From the NCBI GenBank assembly GCA_032871835.1, contig CM065301.1:20725291-20789290 (forward strand): a stretch of DNA of 64,000 nucleotides, written 5' to 3'. Below are positions 11,287 to 23,279 of the stretch, piece by piece (the stretch's first letter is position 1; each line of letters begins with the position of its first letter). A program made the position numbers and the translations under genes. The notes under the pieces are model-generated. The model did no database searches, was not told the origin of the DNA, and worked only from the letters and a program-made list of their open reading frames with translations. Source of the stretch: Dipteronia dyeriana. Its lineage: Eukaryota > Streptophyta > Magnoliopsida > Sapindales > Sapindaceae.

Positions 11287-12115
11287 GAAACCAAAATCGA
11301 GGTAGAAAAATCAAAATCAAAACCGTAACAGAAACCGATGGTTACAAAACCAGTTATAAGCCGGTTCGGTGATGGTTTAGGCTCCCCAAAAATTGACCAA
11401 AACCTTCAGTTTCATTTTTTTTTAAATGAACCACTCAGATGATGAAACGTGGCAGTGTTCATAAAAACAAAAGAGAAGTGACTATTGGCAACTTGGTATT
11501 GGTAAATTAAAGTTAAAAAATAAATAAATAATGAATCAACCAATAAGAGGTTGCCATGTGTCACATTCTTTGAAAAAAAATATGGATGACTGTTGGAGGA
11601 TGATGATCGTTGGACGGTCATCTTCTCCAACGGCTTTTTGCAACCAATTTATTTTTTGCTCTTAATTTCAAATAATTACAAATATGTCCCTCTACTCTAA
11701 TTCTACCTTGAAACCGAAATCGAGGTAGAAAAATCGAAACCGAAATTGAAACCGAAACCGATACCGATGGTTACAAAACCAGTTGAAACCAGTTATTAGC
11801 CAGTTCGGTTACGGTTTAGGCTCCCCAAAAATTGACCAAAACCTTCGGTTTCATATTTTTTTTTAAATGAACCACTCGAACGATGACACGTGGCAGTGTT
11901 CATAAAAACAAAAGAGAGGTGACTATTGGCAACTTGGTATTGGTAAATTAAAGTTAAAAAATAAATAAATAATGAATCAACCAATAAGAGGCTGCCATGT
12001 GTCACATTCTTTGAAAAAAAATATGGATGACTGTTGGAGGATGATGATCGTTGCGACTTCTTGCTACCAATTTATTTTTTGCTCTTAATTTCAAATATTA
12101 CAAATATGTCCCTCT
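11287..12115. repeat. ~423-bp tandem duplication in the hAT 5' region
   Basis: ATCGAGGTAGAAAAATC occurs at 11,296 and 11,719. The copies continue through GGTTTAGGCTCCCCAAAAAT, GGCAGTGTTCATAAAAAC and ATGGATGACTGTTGGAGGAT, so almost the whole 5' non-coding region is doubled. Confidence 0.9.
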
Positions 12116-12342
12116 ACTCTAATTCTATACCACCCTACACTTCATTTTTCTACATGCCGCTCTCAACTTCTCTCAATCTCAAATTCTCACTTTTTTCTAC
12201 AATCTACATTCAACAATTTTATTTTATTCTCATTTCTCATATAAATTACTAAATATATTTTCTTTCTATTTTTTAAAATCATCTATTATTTACTTACATT
12301 CATCTATTTTTTTTACTATTAGTATTTATAATTTATTTTTTA

Positions 12343-14494
12343 ATGGCAAATGGGGGAGAAGGTTCAATGATGTCAATTGCAGTGATCGACTTTACCACGA
12401 GTTCTTTCAAGCTCAATTTGGATCTGATCTCCCTCCTAATCCTAATCATAATCCTAATCCCCCTCTAATAATTTCTGAGCCAAATCCCAATACACCCATC
12501 AGTAATGAAAATCTATCTAGTCATTCTACCATCCCACCACCCCCTTCAGATGAATTTGATGCATGTGAAGAAGAAAAGTCGTTGAAGTTTAATCTCTTCA
12601 AATTGCATATGAGGAGAATCAAGTTAGATGACGGAACGGTCAAAATCAATTGCAACTACTGTCTCAAAACATACAAGACTTGTAAATCCTTTGGATATGG
12701 CACGTACTGGGTCCATGTTAGGAAAAATCACCAAGCGAAATCGGTAAAGGCTAGTAACCAAACCCAAATCTTCAGGTACGGAACCCCTACTAATCAATTA
12801 TTTCATTATACGTTTAAAAAAACTAAGGAAGAATTAACAGTAATTGTTGCAGTAAAACATTTACCCTTTAGTTTTGGTGAGAAAGTAGATTTTGTTAATT
12901 ATTATCAAACTGCATTAAATCCTACAATACAACATGTTCCTGGAGTCACTCTTACATGTACACTGTTTTCCATTTACAAAAAAAAAAACACAAATTGAAA
13001 TCATTTTTTCTCAGTTTCAAGGTCGTGTTTCTGTATGTACCGACATATGGACCGATAATTTTGGTAGCCACCATTACATGGGTGTGACATGTCATTGTAT
13101 TGATAATGATTGGGTCATGCAAAAAATAATTATTGCATTTCGTGTTTTCGATGAATCACGTATAAATTAAAATATCTGTCGACTCCTTAAAATTATTTTT
13201 AAAGGGTTTCATATCCAAAACAATTTTTTTGCTATTGGTTTTGATAATGCTACAAGCAATACCGCTTCTAATCTTATGTTACAAGAATTGTGCAATCCCT
13301 ATTTTTGGGGTAAATTAATTCATCAAAGATGTGCATACCATGTTTTAATTTTTTGTGTTCAAGCTGGATTACAAATTCTTTCAGCTTATATTAGACCAAT
13401 TAAAGATAGTATTAAATATATCTGGAGGCATAACAAAGTCCAGAAACAATGGTTAAAATTTTGCTCTCAAAATAGTAGGCACCCCATTAAATTTTCTCGA
13501 GATAATAGTACTTGTTGGAATTTTACTTATAAGTTTCTTATAAGGAATTATTAGTTCTTTTATTACTTATAACGTTCCTTCAATTTTTCTTCAATTGAAC
13601 CATTGAGATTCATGTATACAAATCTTTAATTGTTACGTGTCTTTAATGATGCTACCAATGCTTTATTTGATGTTTACTAACCCACTACTAATTTATTTCT
13701 AATTCAAAATGTTAATATTGTCAGTGCCTTCAATGAGTGTGAATTTGATGTTCAATTGAGTTAATGTGTTACTGCAATGAAAACAAAATGGCTACAGTAT
13801 TATGGGGAGATTCCAAATATATACTTGCTTGCATCATGTTTTGATCCACACTATAAATTAGAATCTTTGCAGGATTAGTAAACTCATTACTACAGTAGTT
13901 TAGGAATAGAAGTTGATGTTCTTAGTTGTTGTAATTCCATTAAGACTTTGCTATACGAATTATATGATGAATATCATATAATATATGGTTTGTCTTTGAA
14001 CATTTCGGTTTTACAACCCCAACCCACATCTGATGATAATGCTACTTCCTCAAGATTTAAATTAAAGGGTTTATGGGATCAATTTTTTTTTTATAGAGCC
14101 AAAAAATTACGAGCATCATCTTCATTCTCATCTGGCTCAGTTTTTGAGCTTGACCGATATTTACTAACCGATATTTACTAACCAATCTTGAATTTTTAGA
14201 AGATAGTGAATTAAATATCCAGGTTTGGTGGAAGGATCGTGAAAATGTATTTCCAATATTAGCTATTATTGCCAAACAAATTCTTGAAACGCCTGTTGCT
14301 GTGGAACAAGAATTTATTGCAAGTGGAAATATTTTAGAACCAAGACGGTCGGTTTTGTGTCCACAATCACTTGAAGCCCAAGTGTGTGTTGATGATTGGA
14401 CAAAGGCAAAATTCAGACGACAAGAACTCGAGCCGGAGATAGTGAATGATTTCTTCGAAGATGACCAAACCACGGAAACGGAAGACAACAAATA
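12343..14494 (+). pseudogene. hAT transposase, BED zinc finger / RICESLEEPER type, broken
   Basis: Starts near ATG 12,343 (MANGGEGS), then frameshifts. At 12,582-12,998 a BED-type finger is visible: NCNYCLKTYKT...GTYWVHVRKNH. At 13,020-13,160 RVSVCTDIWTDNF...MGVTCH carries the conserved D-x-W-T core. 13,276-13,554 has HQRCAYHVLIFCVQAGL. The C-terminal dimerisation region is at 14,260-14,494: ILETPVAVEQEFIASGNILE...SLEAQVCVDDWTKA. Stops and frameshifts occur throughout (for example near 13,168, 13,550 and 14,180). The gene order and domains resemble the minus-strand copy at 19,793-21,951. Confidence 0.88.
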
Positions 14495-14524
14495 GATTTC
14501 GTTCCAACTTCCAACCTCCAACAC

Positions 14525-15045
14525 CGAGCATCTAATTAAAGGTAAAAGAACTACGTGACCTTTGATTCCTCTACATTGGTGGAGGATATGTTGGCAACTT
14601 AATTGTAGTCAAAATTAATTGCAAGGCTATTTTTTTAATTTAAACTTTGTTAGATTGTATATTCATTCAAGGTCAATTGTTTTTTTTTTTTAAATTAGTT
14701 GCAATAATGCAATTGTAAATTTTTATTTATTAATCAACGTCAATTTCTTTAATTTTACTCATTGATAGATAATTGTATTGAATATTTTATATGAATATTG
14801 AATACATTAGACCTTCTAAATGAGTTTTGATTACAAATAAAAATGTTTGGCCAATTTTTTAAATTTAAACTTTGTCAATTTTGATTAGTATTAGTTTTTT
14901 AGTTTCATTGATTTTTTTTTCACATTTATATTTTTTTTCACATTAATTTTAATTAGTATTTATTTCTTAGTTTCAATAATATTATTTTCAATTTTTTTTT
15001 TCACAATTAAGTTAAAAATTACAAAAAAGAAACAACTGGAACCGA
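14525..15045. other. hAT 3' non-coding region
   Basis: AT-rich sequence with poly-T runs and repeated AATTTAAACTTTGT words. No ORF. It runs into the GAAACCG-rich subterminal repeats at 15,046-15,185. Confidence 0.6.
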
Positions 15046-15202
15046 TTGTTTCGAAATCGAAACCGTGACCGTAACCGCCATACCGGTGGCTACAAAACCG
15101 AAACCAAACCGAATATGGCAATTATGTTACAGTTTGCCCATTCTAATGAATCGGAACCGGTGATTTCAAACCGAAACCGAAACCGAACTGTGGACACCTC
15201 TA

Positions 15203-15852
15203 ATCCAAACATTAAATATCACCAAACTACATTCATATTGAGCAGAACAATACTTTAAGTAAGATTATCTTTTTTAAAAGTAATTTTTTTAACAAAAAAA
15301 AGTTAGAGTGTCAATCATGTTTCTTCTTTATCTTACTTTCTCTCTCATCTGAAATCTTTCTCTCTCTCTCTCTCTAAAACCTCAAACTATCTGATCCCTC
15401 TCTTTCTCTCCTGTCTTTCTCTCCCTCTCACTCTATTTCTCTACTAGTCTCCTTCAAATCTAATTTCTTCAAGTGTTTTTGAGATTCAATTTTTTCCTCC
15501 ATCTCTCTCTTGATACCCTCAAAATTTCTTTAAGTGTTTTTGAGATTCGATTTGCTTACAACGAAGATTTTTCAACTGGGTAAGGAATTTTTAAGTTAAC
15601 AAATTTAGTTTTTAAAAGCATGAAAAAAAAAATTAACGTCTAGTTTTTTTTTTTAATTTGACAATTTTAATAAAGAAATAAAAAAAAGTAATTAAACTGG
15701 GTACCCGACCAGGTAGGCGGGTATACCTAGATCCGGACCGGTACACAACTGATCGGTACCCAGATATTCGTTACCCGGTCCTGGGTAAGAAATATCAGGG
15801 TATTACCTGGGAATTTCGGCCCGGGTAAGGCTGAGTACAATTGATATCCCTA
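15203..15852. other. Right arm of the outer hAT-like element
   Basis: Contains a CT-rich tract (CTCTCTCT runs at 15,355-15,440) and a direct repeat of AAGTGTTTTTGAGATTC (15,470 and 15,532), then ACCCGG-rich subterminal repeats before the TIR at 15,852. No coding signal. Confidence 0.55.
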
Positions 15853-16389
15853 GGAGAGGTAGAAAAAATGGGAGAAAGAAAAGAAAGAGTGGGAGAAGCA
15901 AAAAATGGATTAAGATCGGCGTTTAGCAGACTTAGAGGCAAAATTATTAGGACGCGTTAATGATCAACAATAACTTGTTGCCTGTTTTGAAAATCATAGC
16001 TCTAATTTTACTCCAACAATGATTTTTGAAGGACAAATGAAGGGAAGTCATTCTATCACTACCAAGAACAAAATTGAGGTATATAATTGATAAATTCACA
16101 ACTTAAAGGTTTGAAATTTAATGAATAACGTACTAATCTACTTCTTGATAATTAACACACAATATGTAAATTGGCGGTGGATTTGATTGATAACATAGTT
16201 GCAAATGGAACTATTTTAGAACTCAATGTTGCGAAAGTTCTTGTTTCTATCGATGTAGTACTAAATGAAGATGATTTTTTGCCTATCCCAAGTGAGGATT
16301 ATGAGCTTTTTTATGTGAAGGATGTCTCGTGTCATCATATAAATTGGCCTATAGAACTTGTTGTCGAGGATTATGTGATTGTAGTATGA

Positions 16390-16661
16390 AAATTTCTTAT
16401 TGATGAGATTAAACGTTATTATTTTCCTAAATCAATTAATAGAGTATCATATTAATAAAACACCCAATGTCATTAAAAATTCAAAGAACTCAAAAAAGCT
16501 TGTCAACATCAAAGACCACTCAAAATCTCAAATAGTCACCAAATACGAATAGATAACAAGTTTCCTAATCATCACAAAAAAAGTATAAAATTTAAAAAAG
16601 AACAGAAGAAACTCACTATTACATGCATTAGGTAACTACATACAAAACGAACAATTCAAGA
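16390..16661. other. Downstream of Transposase_24-type pseudogene
   Basis: AT-rich, no ORF and no repeat recognised, up to the solo LTR. Confidence 0.4.
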
Positions 16662-18480
16662 TGTTCCTAAAGCTTGTGTTTTGTAAATGATGATAAATTA
16701 TGAATAAAAGAAGTAGTCTTTTCATTCAATTTATGTCTCATACTTTTATGTTATGTGTGTTTAACATCCAAGAATGCCATATGTAATCTCAAACTTAGTA
16801 TATGCGTGTCATATACAAAGGAATTCAATTTGAGACGTGCAATCTAAAGAGCGCCTGGAGAGCAAATAAAGTTGGATACTTTATTTGTGGTTGATCTACA
16901 GCTGCGGTCCATTCCATAACGTATGGTGGTCTTATCCTAGACTACTCATATGGTGATTATATAGCACTAGGCCACGATCTATACGAATCTCTGTCACCAA
17001 TATCCGTTACATGGGGAGATTCATATATATCAACGAATGATGGCTATATATATGTGTTCTTAGTCCTGAGTGTCTTACTGACTCCTTCAAGTTAGATCGT
17101 GGTATTTGATTTACCATGGGTGAGATCAGAGTAGCATTCCCGATCAATATCTCCGTATCTTGGAATCGCGGGGTTTGGCTTGTGACTGGGAAGATCTGTA
17201 CACAATAGTGGAATCCACTCCTTCTTGTGAGAAGTATAGAAGTAGTTCACTTAAAGGTTGATTCAGGGCTTGAATAATTAAGAGCGCTCTCCTTCTTCAG
17301 TAAAGGAATGATGGATATAATTGTTCATTAAAGAATCAATGATACTTAATGGAAAATATATAATTAGAGGGGTATAACAGAATTTATGACCCAGCTCTAA
17401 TTATGAACTACTTATAGAGGATCATACCATATGTAATAGCTATATCGATGGACACTGAATTTTTGTTTGTGTAAAAACATCTACAGTTATGTGAGTGTAG
17501 CCTCGGGTTTCTAGTGCAAGAACTTTGAGGTTAATAATCATGAAATATTAATTAAAGAGTTTAATTAATTTTTCTAGGGATTATTGGAGCTCAAGACTGT
17601 GAGTCCATTAGGTCCCCTTACTAGCCTGGAACGTTGAAGGTAACAAGGGTCACGGTTAATTAATTAGATTGTCCAATTAATTGTGTTACGAAGTGACACA
17701 TATTTATTCAGGGAATTAATTAAATGATGAGATTATTTAATTAATATATTAATAATTAAATTAATTAATTAATTAGATTATTTAATTATTAAATAAATAA
17801 TTGAGAATTATAAATAAATTATTAATTAGGGGTTATAGGTTTGAACCATGATTGAGACAATGAATAAAATAATAAGATTATTTTATTTCCTAACTAGGTC
17901 AAGTGTTCAAGTCTTAGTGAACTAGGGTTATGTGGGATTTAGAATCCTATACTAACTTGGTCAATAAAATACTAATTATCTTATTTTAAATATATAGAGA
18001 TATATTTGGAAGATGATTAGTATCTTGTTTAAAAAATATATAAGGATGTATTATTAAAAAACAAGTAGACTAACAATGTTGGTGAGCACGTGAAAGACAC
18101 AAAAACAAAAGAAGGAACAAACAAGGGGTACGACCAAAAGGAAAAAAAAAGTTGTTCTCATTCAAGAATGGCCGAATTCTCCATACACAAAGTAATTAAG
18201 AGTTGTTTTGTGTTGTTTCTATAACCTTCATACAACCTTTTGAAGTCCGTGACGTACCCACATGCAGTTGTTAAAACCTGGGAGGTAGCGAAGAAGATCC
18301 GGTGGTACAAATCGAAAAGCAAATTTTAGAATTAAAGAACAATGGAGTTAGCCTTGAGGTATGATTTCGAATCCTACCTATTATTTATTCTTATATAGTG
18401 TACACGATTCGTAGAGTCGTTAAATATAATTTTAAAAAAGTTCTAAAATTTTCTTCCACTGCGCGATTCTAGGGCTTACA
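16662..18480 (+). repeat. Solo LTR of the long-LTR copia family
   Basis: The sequence runs colinear with the LTRs at 31,225-33,408 and 38,830-41,018. Shared landmarks are CCTAAAG near the start, GACGTGCAATCTAAAGAG, TTTATTTGTGGTTGATCTA, GGTTGATTCAGGGCTTG, AGAGGGGTATAACAGA and ATTAGGTCCCCTT. Flanks are CAAGA (16,657-16,661) and CAAGC (18,481-18,485), a 4-of-5 TSD match. No internal domain adjoins it, so it is a solo LTR made by LTR-LTR recombination. Confidence 0.85.
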
Positions 18481-18485
18481 CAAGC

Positions 18486-19338
18486 TCGTTTTTGAATCAA
18501 GTGATATGGATGTGATGATGGAGGAAGATACGAAGGGATCTGAGTGAAAGGAAGAAAATGAGAAAGAGCAATAACGATTTTGAAGAAGAATGAACCTTAG
18601 AGAGTGAGAGGCAATTTAGACGAAGTTAGGGTTAGGGATTTTCGAGTTTGAGTCGTGTGATTGCTGCCTAAAACTTAAAGAATGATTATATAGTATGGAA
18701 AAATTTAATTATAGCCCCCATAATAATAAAAATTAAAAATGTACCTATCTAGCTAAACGGGTCACCAGTAAACCCATATAACCAACCAGACACAACCCGT
18801 ATAATAAACAAGTCAAATGGGTTGACCCGTTTATGACCCAGACCCCTTTACAGTCAACTCGAACCCGTTTATTGACCTCGGGTTTATGTCTGGTTCGCTG
18901 GTCACGGTTCATTTTTCATGGCTCTACACATCACCAAAATATTTATAGGATCGTCGTGTTGTTACATCAACCCAAAACAATGAGTGATACTATTCTCCTC
19001 CTCTAATTTAATCTCCAAAGTAAAAGTTGATTTTTTTTCTTACTCGGATTGAATGTGTTCAATCAACAACTTTGCATCATACTCTTTTACGTCATTACGC
19101 ACATCTCTCTCATAATTGTAAATATCCTTCTTTGTGCATCCAATATTCTATAAACCCTCTGCTTAAACCTCAATAATACTAATTTGTTGATGAATAGGAA
19201 TATTTACAACCGATAGTTGTTGAGACAAAGATTTTGTTACATCACACACATTTCGATGCGATCTTAAAAGATGTACCCTTCAAGGCAGAGTTATTAAAGG
19301 CAAGCCCATGCTCTGGGCTTCGCTTTTATGCGTGTAGT
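18486..19338. other. Intergenic stretch with remnants of small repeats
   Basis: No coding signal. At 18,755-18,925 there is a cluster of ACCCGTTTA/GGGTCA words ending in TCATGGCTCTA, which resembles the terminus of a hAT-type MITE, but no partner end was found. At 19,285-19,320 there is a short palindrome around AAGCCCATGCTCTGGGCTT. Confidence 0.4.
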
Positions 19339-19792
19339 TAGGTCGGGCACCTTATTAGGTCTAGGCGAACCAGAACCCCAACTGGAACCAGAACCAGAAC
19401 CAGAATTAGAACCGCAACCGGAACAGGCCTTAATAGGTCTCGGTTCGGGTTCTGGAACCGCCAGTTCCGGTTCCGGTTTGATTGGTTCTAACGGTTTGAT
19501 TATTTATATTTTCCTTTTATTTAATCAAAATATTACATATGTAAAATTATAAATGCATGTTAATTGTTATTGGGCCACCTTTAAAAAAACTAAAATAAAT
19601 GACAAATTAAAAAAATTAATTAAAACATGTTAAATTGGCCTTGCACTTAATTTTTACCACGATTAAGTTGCCTACGTATCCTTTTGGGGTTTAGACTTTA
19701 GAGGAATCAAATGCCATGTAGTTCTATTACCTTTTATTATAGGTTGAGTGATGACGTGGAGTCGTGGACTAAACGTTGTTATAATCATCCTT

Positions 19793-21951
19793 TCAACTTC
19801 CAGCGTCAGGTTGATCATCTTTGAAGAAATCGTATGGTTCCTCTTGATCGATTTCTTGTTGTCTATATTCTGCCTTCATCCAGTCATCAACACAAACTTG
19901 TATATGAATTGATTTCAGACTTAAAAGCGAACGTCTAGAGTCTAAAATATTTCTATAGACACTGAACTGTTGTTCCACTGCCACCGTAGAAACTGGTGTT
20001 GAAAGAATTTGTTTGCCTATCATAGCCAAGATTGGGAAGTACCTTTCATGCTAATTCCATCTCTGTAGGATATCATTTTATTTTATTTTCAGTATCTTCA
20101 GTGTCTTCGGTGCTCGGGATACGTGTTGAAGCTTAATGAAGAAGAACCTCATAATTTTTTGGTTTTTTTTGGATAACAGATTATACCCTAAACTCATAAA
20201 TCCGAAGGATGGGGGGAATGAGATACATTTTGAGTTTGTGGAACATCTATGTTTAGTGATGGACCATAAACTCTAAGATATTCATCATATAACTTATACA
20301 ATAATGCCTTAACTCTAACACAACAATTATCAACATCATACTCTATTTTTAAACCTCGTTCATAATAAACAGATAGATAATCAGACTTTCTAATCTACAA
20401 CGTGGATCAAAACATATGATAATCAAATAAAATGTGGAAACTCCTTATAATATTCTAACCATTTAGCCTTCATAGCAGTAACGGACTCCAGCAATTGTGG
20501 GTCTTTTTCACAATGAGCTAAGACTTCAGCAATATTAAGATTCTTATTAATAAATAAATTAGTTGTAGGGTAATAAACATCAGATAAATTGTTAGTAACA
20601 ATATTAAAGACTTTTAACAAACCACAAACATTGTTACAAACATCTCAATGACTTTGATAAAGATTAATGTGAGTAACATGAAATTGAATAAAACTAACTA
20701 ATAAATCTCTATAGTCATAACTTCTAGCAAACAATTTAAATGTAGAATTCCAACATGTTGGAACATCACGAGGAAACCTAACTATACACCTACCATTTTG
20801 TTTACAATATATTGTCCATGCTTTCATTGCAGAAGGATGTCTCTACAAATAATAAAGGGCATCTTTAATAGGTTGAATAAACTGTTGAAGAGTTTCTAAT
20901 CCTTTTTGAACACATAAATTTAAAACATGGCATGCACATCGTTGATGAAAATATTTACCACTAAGATAAGGTTTGTATAACACAATTAAAGCAAGAACAT
21001 CAACAGTATTGTTAGAAGCATTATCAAAACCAATTGTAAAAGTTTTGTTTTCAATTTTATACTCTGTAAAAATAATTCTAAGATGTCTAAAAATATTAGC
21101 AGCAGTGTGTGTCACATCAAAAACTATAAATGTAAGAATTCTTTTTTGGATAGTCCATGCATTATCCATATAATGGCAAGTGACACCCAAGTATGAATGC
21201 ATTCTACAATGGTCACTCTGACACATACGAAAACACCACCATTATATTTTTCAAAATATTTTTCCAACTTTTTTTTTGTCATAAATATTTTGAAGTGTTT
21301 CTGTGAGCGTGACTCTTGGAACACGACATGTAACAGGATTTAATACTCCTTTACAATAATTAATAATACCAACTTTTTTCACCGAAACTAAATGGTTAGT
21401 GTTCTGTTGCAACTAGCTAATTCTTCTCTATTGTTTTCATCACTATATATAAATAATTGTTGGTTAGGGGTAGCGTACCTGAAAATTTGGGCTTGTGAAC
21501 TCGATCTGGCCTGTGCTTCTGAATGATTGTTCGTTATATGCTTTCGATATGTGTTATATCCTCTAGATTTGTGCCACTTAAATATTTTTTTACAGTAATT
21601 GCAAACCACTTTAATGGTTCCAGCTTCTTGCATAACTTTCATCATATGGAGTACGAAGAGATCAAATTTAACCTGCTTTAATAACTTCTCTTCCGAAGGT
21701 GGATGAAATTCAAAATTTGCAAGGTCGTCAGGCATATTTTCTGATTGACTTGTGAAATTGGGAGTGAAATTGGGTCGAATAGGATCGGGTTCATAAATTA
21801 TTAGAGGGGTTTAGGCTTAGGTCTTCAGCATAGACTTGACGTTGCAGATACTCGTGATAGACTCTGTCATCAGAACCGAGACTATCCATCATACGACTCT
21901 TACATTTCATCGAAATTGAATGCCTACGTCCATCACGACTTTCACTTGCCA
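19793..21951 (-). pseudogene. hAT transposase, BED / RICESLEEPER type, broken
   Basis: Starts near 21,951 (MASESRDGRR). After a frame change, 21,735-21,388 gives the BED finger: VVCNYCKKIFKW...NTYRKHITNNH. 21,226-20,843 has YLGVTCHYMDNAW, TIGFDNASNNT and HQRCACHVLNLCVQKGL. 20,827-20,423 continues with RFPRDVPTCWNSTFKL and KWLEYYKEF. The C-terminal dimerisation segment is at 20,029-19,793: STPVSTVAVEQQF...DSRRSLLSLKS...VCVDDWMKAEYRQQE. It is closely related in order and motifs to the copy at 12,343-14,494, but not nearly identical. Multiple stops and frameshifts. Confidence 0.87.
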
Positions 21952-22678
21952 TTTAAAAAATTGAATCATAAAATTCCTTGAAAAAAAAAATGTTAAAAAA
22001 TTGCGGGAAATAAATGGATGGAAATAAATTTGGTAGAGAATTGGAAACTTGGTAGTTAGTAATTGCAAATAAAATAAATTGTAAATAAATGAAATTGGAA
22101 ACTTAGTAATTGCAAATAAAATAAATTGGAAACTTAATTTCAAATAAAATAAATTGTAAATAAATGAAATTTGAAACTTAGTAATTTCAAATTAAGTACA
22201 AATAAAATAAATTGGAAACTTAGTAATTGAAAGAGAATTGAAAAGTTGGAGTTGGAGATGGAGAGTTAGAGAATTGAGAGATAAATAAGAATTAGAGAGA
22301 GTTTGGAGGAAATTGGAGTGGGAAGAAATGAAAACAGAGGGTATTAATAGAAAAAAATAAATTAAAATCAAAATGTTGGAGGGCTAACGGTTTGTAGAAG
22401 TACTGCTGACTTCAGCAGACCGTTGAGCCTCCAACGGTTCAACCCAATTTTTTTTTTAAAAAAATAAAGAACCGAACGGTTCTTACCAAACTGGAACCGT
22501 CAGTTCTAGTCCGGTTCGAACAGGCCGGTTCCACCAAATTGAGAATCGAAACCTCAATGGTACCGGTTTCGGTTTGGTTCTGGAACCGAAACTGAAAAAC
22601 ATGATTTTGGTTACAGTTTTTTAGCCTAATTCGGTTCGGTTCGGTTCCCCGATTCGAACCAAACAGGTATCATGTCTA
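21952..22678. repeat. 5' region of the minus-strand hAT with short-period repeats
   Basis: Words such as GGAAACTTAGTAATTG and CAAATAAAATAAATTG recur at 22,040-22,230. From 22,470 the GAACCG-type subterminal repeat runs to the right TIR. No ORF. Confidence 0.7.
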
Positions 22679-22911
22679 CTCCTCAACAAATCCTCTCTCA
22701 TCCAGATTCCAAGTAAGTTACTCTCTCTTCCTCTATTTTCTTTTTTCTTCTCTCTTCATTCCATCTCTGTTTTTTTCTCTACAAATTTTCTTCTTTTAAA
22801 ATACGTTTTTTTATGTATGATACTATGTAGTGCATTTATTCATGTTTTTCTTTTTAAATAAAAACCTCTACTGATGACTTGATATTAGTTAGGCACTTAG
22901 GCACTATCTAC

Positions 22912-22915
<4 letters not shown>

Positions 22916-22943
<28 letters not shown>
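22916..22943. repeat. (TA)n microsatellite
   Basis: About 14 uninterrupted TA dinucleotides. Confidence 0.95.
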
Positions 22944-22948
<5 letters not shown>

Positions 22949-22986
22949 GTCCCTAAGATTTTTAATGAGATTCTGTTCTTGATTTA

Positions 22987-23276
22987 GTGCTCGTTTGGTT
23001 GAGCTTTCTACTGGCTCAAAAGGTCTACGAACGTCTATTTGGATTTTTTTAAATTGTTTGGTTGGACTTTTAAGAATGTCTATTTTTAATTGAGTAGAGA
23101 CTAGTAGAGTTTAAACCTCTACTAGTCAAAATCTCATGGGGAGATATTTCTCAAAATAGACATTTAAAAAAAAAGGTCTACCAACCAAACAATTATATAT
23201 ATTAAAAAAAAAACTTTATTTCTAATAGATCTACTACATGTAGATCTTTTATTCAAAAGCCCAACCAAACAAGCTC
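22987..23276. mobile_element. 290-bp MITE, TSD TTA
   Basis: The ends GTGCTCGTTTGGTTGAGC and (opposite strand) GAGCTTGTTTGGTTGGGC are imperfect inverted repeats. TTA lies on both sides (22,984-22,986 and 23,277-23,279). The interior also folds back (AGACATTTAAAAA with its complement). This fits a PIF/Harbinger-derived Tourist-like MITE. Confidence 0.82.
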
Positions 23277-23279
23277 TTA

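Larger units (their letters stand above)
11252..15202 (+). mobile_element. hAT transposon with degenerate transposase, 8-bp TSD
   Basis: The TIRs are TAGGGGTGTCCATGG and, on the other strand, TAGAGGTGTCCACAG. The flanks ATACAAAC (11,244-11,251) and ATCCAAAC (15,203-15,210) match at 7 of 8 bases. Both subterminal regions carry many GAAACCG/AACCGAAAC words, a common hAT feature. It is 3951 bp long and carries a hAT transposase pseudogene on +. Confidence 0.92.
10665..15852. mobile_element. hAT-like non-autonomous element, host of a nested hAT
   Basis: The ends read TAGGGATGGTAA and, on the opposite strand, TAGGGATATCAA, typical hAT-style TIRs. The flanks TGAGAGAG and GGAGAGGT agree at 5 of 8 bases, compatible with an old 8-bp TSD. 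Subterminal regions are full of CTGGGTACC/ACCCGGGTA words on both sides (10,680-10,830 and 15,695-15,835). Without the inner element it would be about 1.23 kb, with no ORF. It interrupts the Transposase_24-type pseudogene. Confidence 0.65.
6569..16389 (+). pseudogene. Degenerate Transposase_24-type plant transposon gene, interrupted by insertions
   Basis: Fragments in order: 6569-6814 starts MEPIDTP, has a stop near 6608 and reads KIVVQFDECRVPVGEE...IGIFARITIPLTF...WECII, ending at a GTAAGT donor. 6916-7295 reads FDLQAKKKIILSIV...WTFRNTLITKYI and, after frame breaks, KKYHHRLSRGGYVALSEKL followed by a GTGAGT donor. 10272-10390 reads KKQRSENAVIDRNELWMKAL and ends at another GTAAGT donor. 10455-10664 reads LTQAFGSKEHA...VRGVGKFVTLTPYF. 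15853-16389 ends with DLIDNIVANGTILE...VVLNEDDFLPIP...VKDVSCHHINWPIELVVED. This order matches the plant family annotated as Transposase_24 (PF03004), usually found with CACTA or related transposons. Several stops and frame breaks make it a pseudogene. Confidence 0.75.
19339..22678 (-). mobile_element. hAT transposon, minus orientation, degenerate
   Basis: The right end reads, on the minus strand, TAGACATGATACCTGTTTGG, close to the TIR TAGACATGACCACGG of the MITE at 54,126. A GAACCGAAC-rich subterminal repeat follows inward. The left end is less clear: TAGGTCGGGCACCT at 19,339 is a weak TIR partner, followed by a CCAGAACC/GGAACCG-rich array. No matching 8-bp TSD was found (CGTGTAGT against CTCCTCAA), so the left border is tentative. 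Confidence 0.72.

Noticed and set aside
18755..18930. Complete hAT MITE with ACCCG-rich ends
   Set aside because: Only one plausible terminus (TCATGGCTCTA) was found and no matching TSD, so it was left as a remnant.
19285..19345. Helitron 3' end (hairpin plus CTRR)
   Set aside because: The palindrome is there, but the CTRR-T end and A|T insertion context are not.
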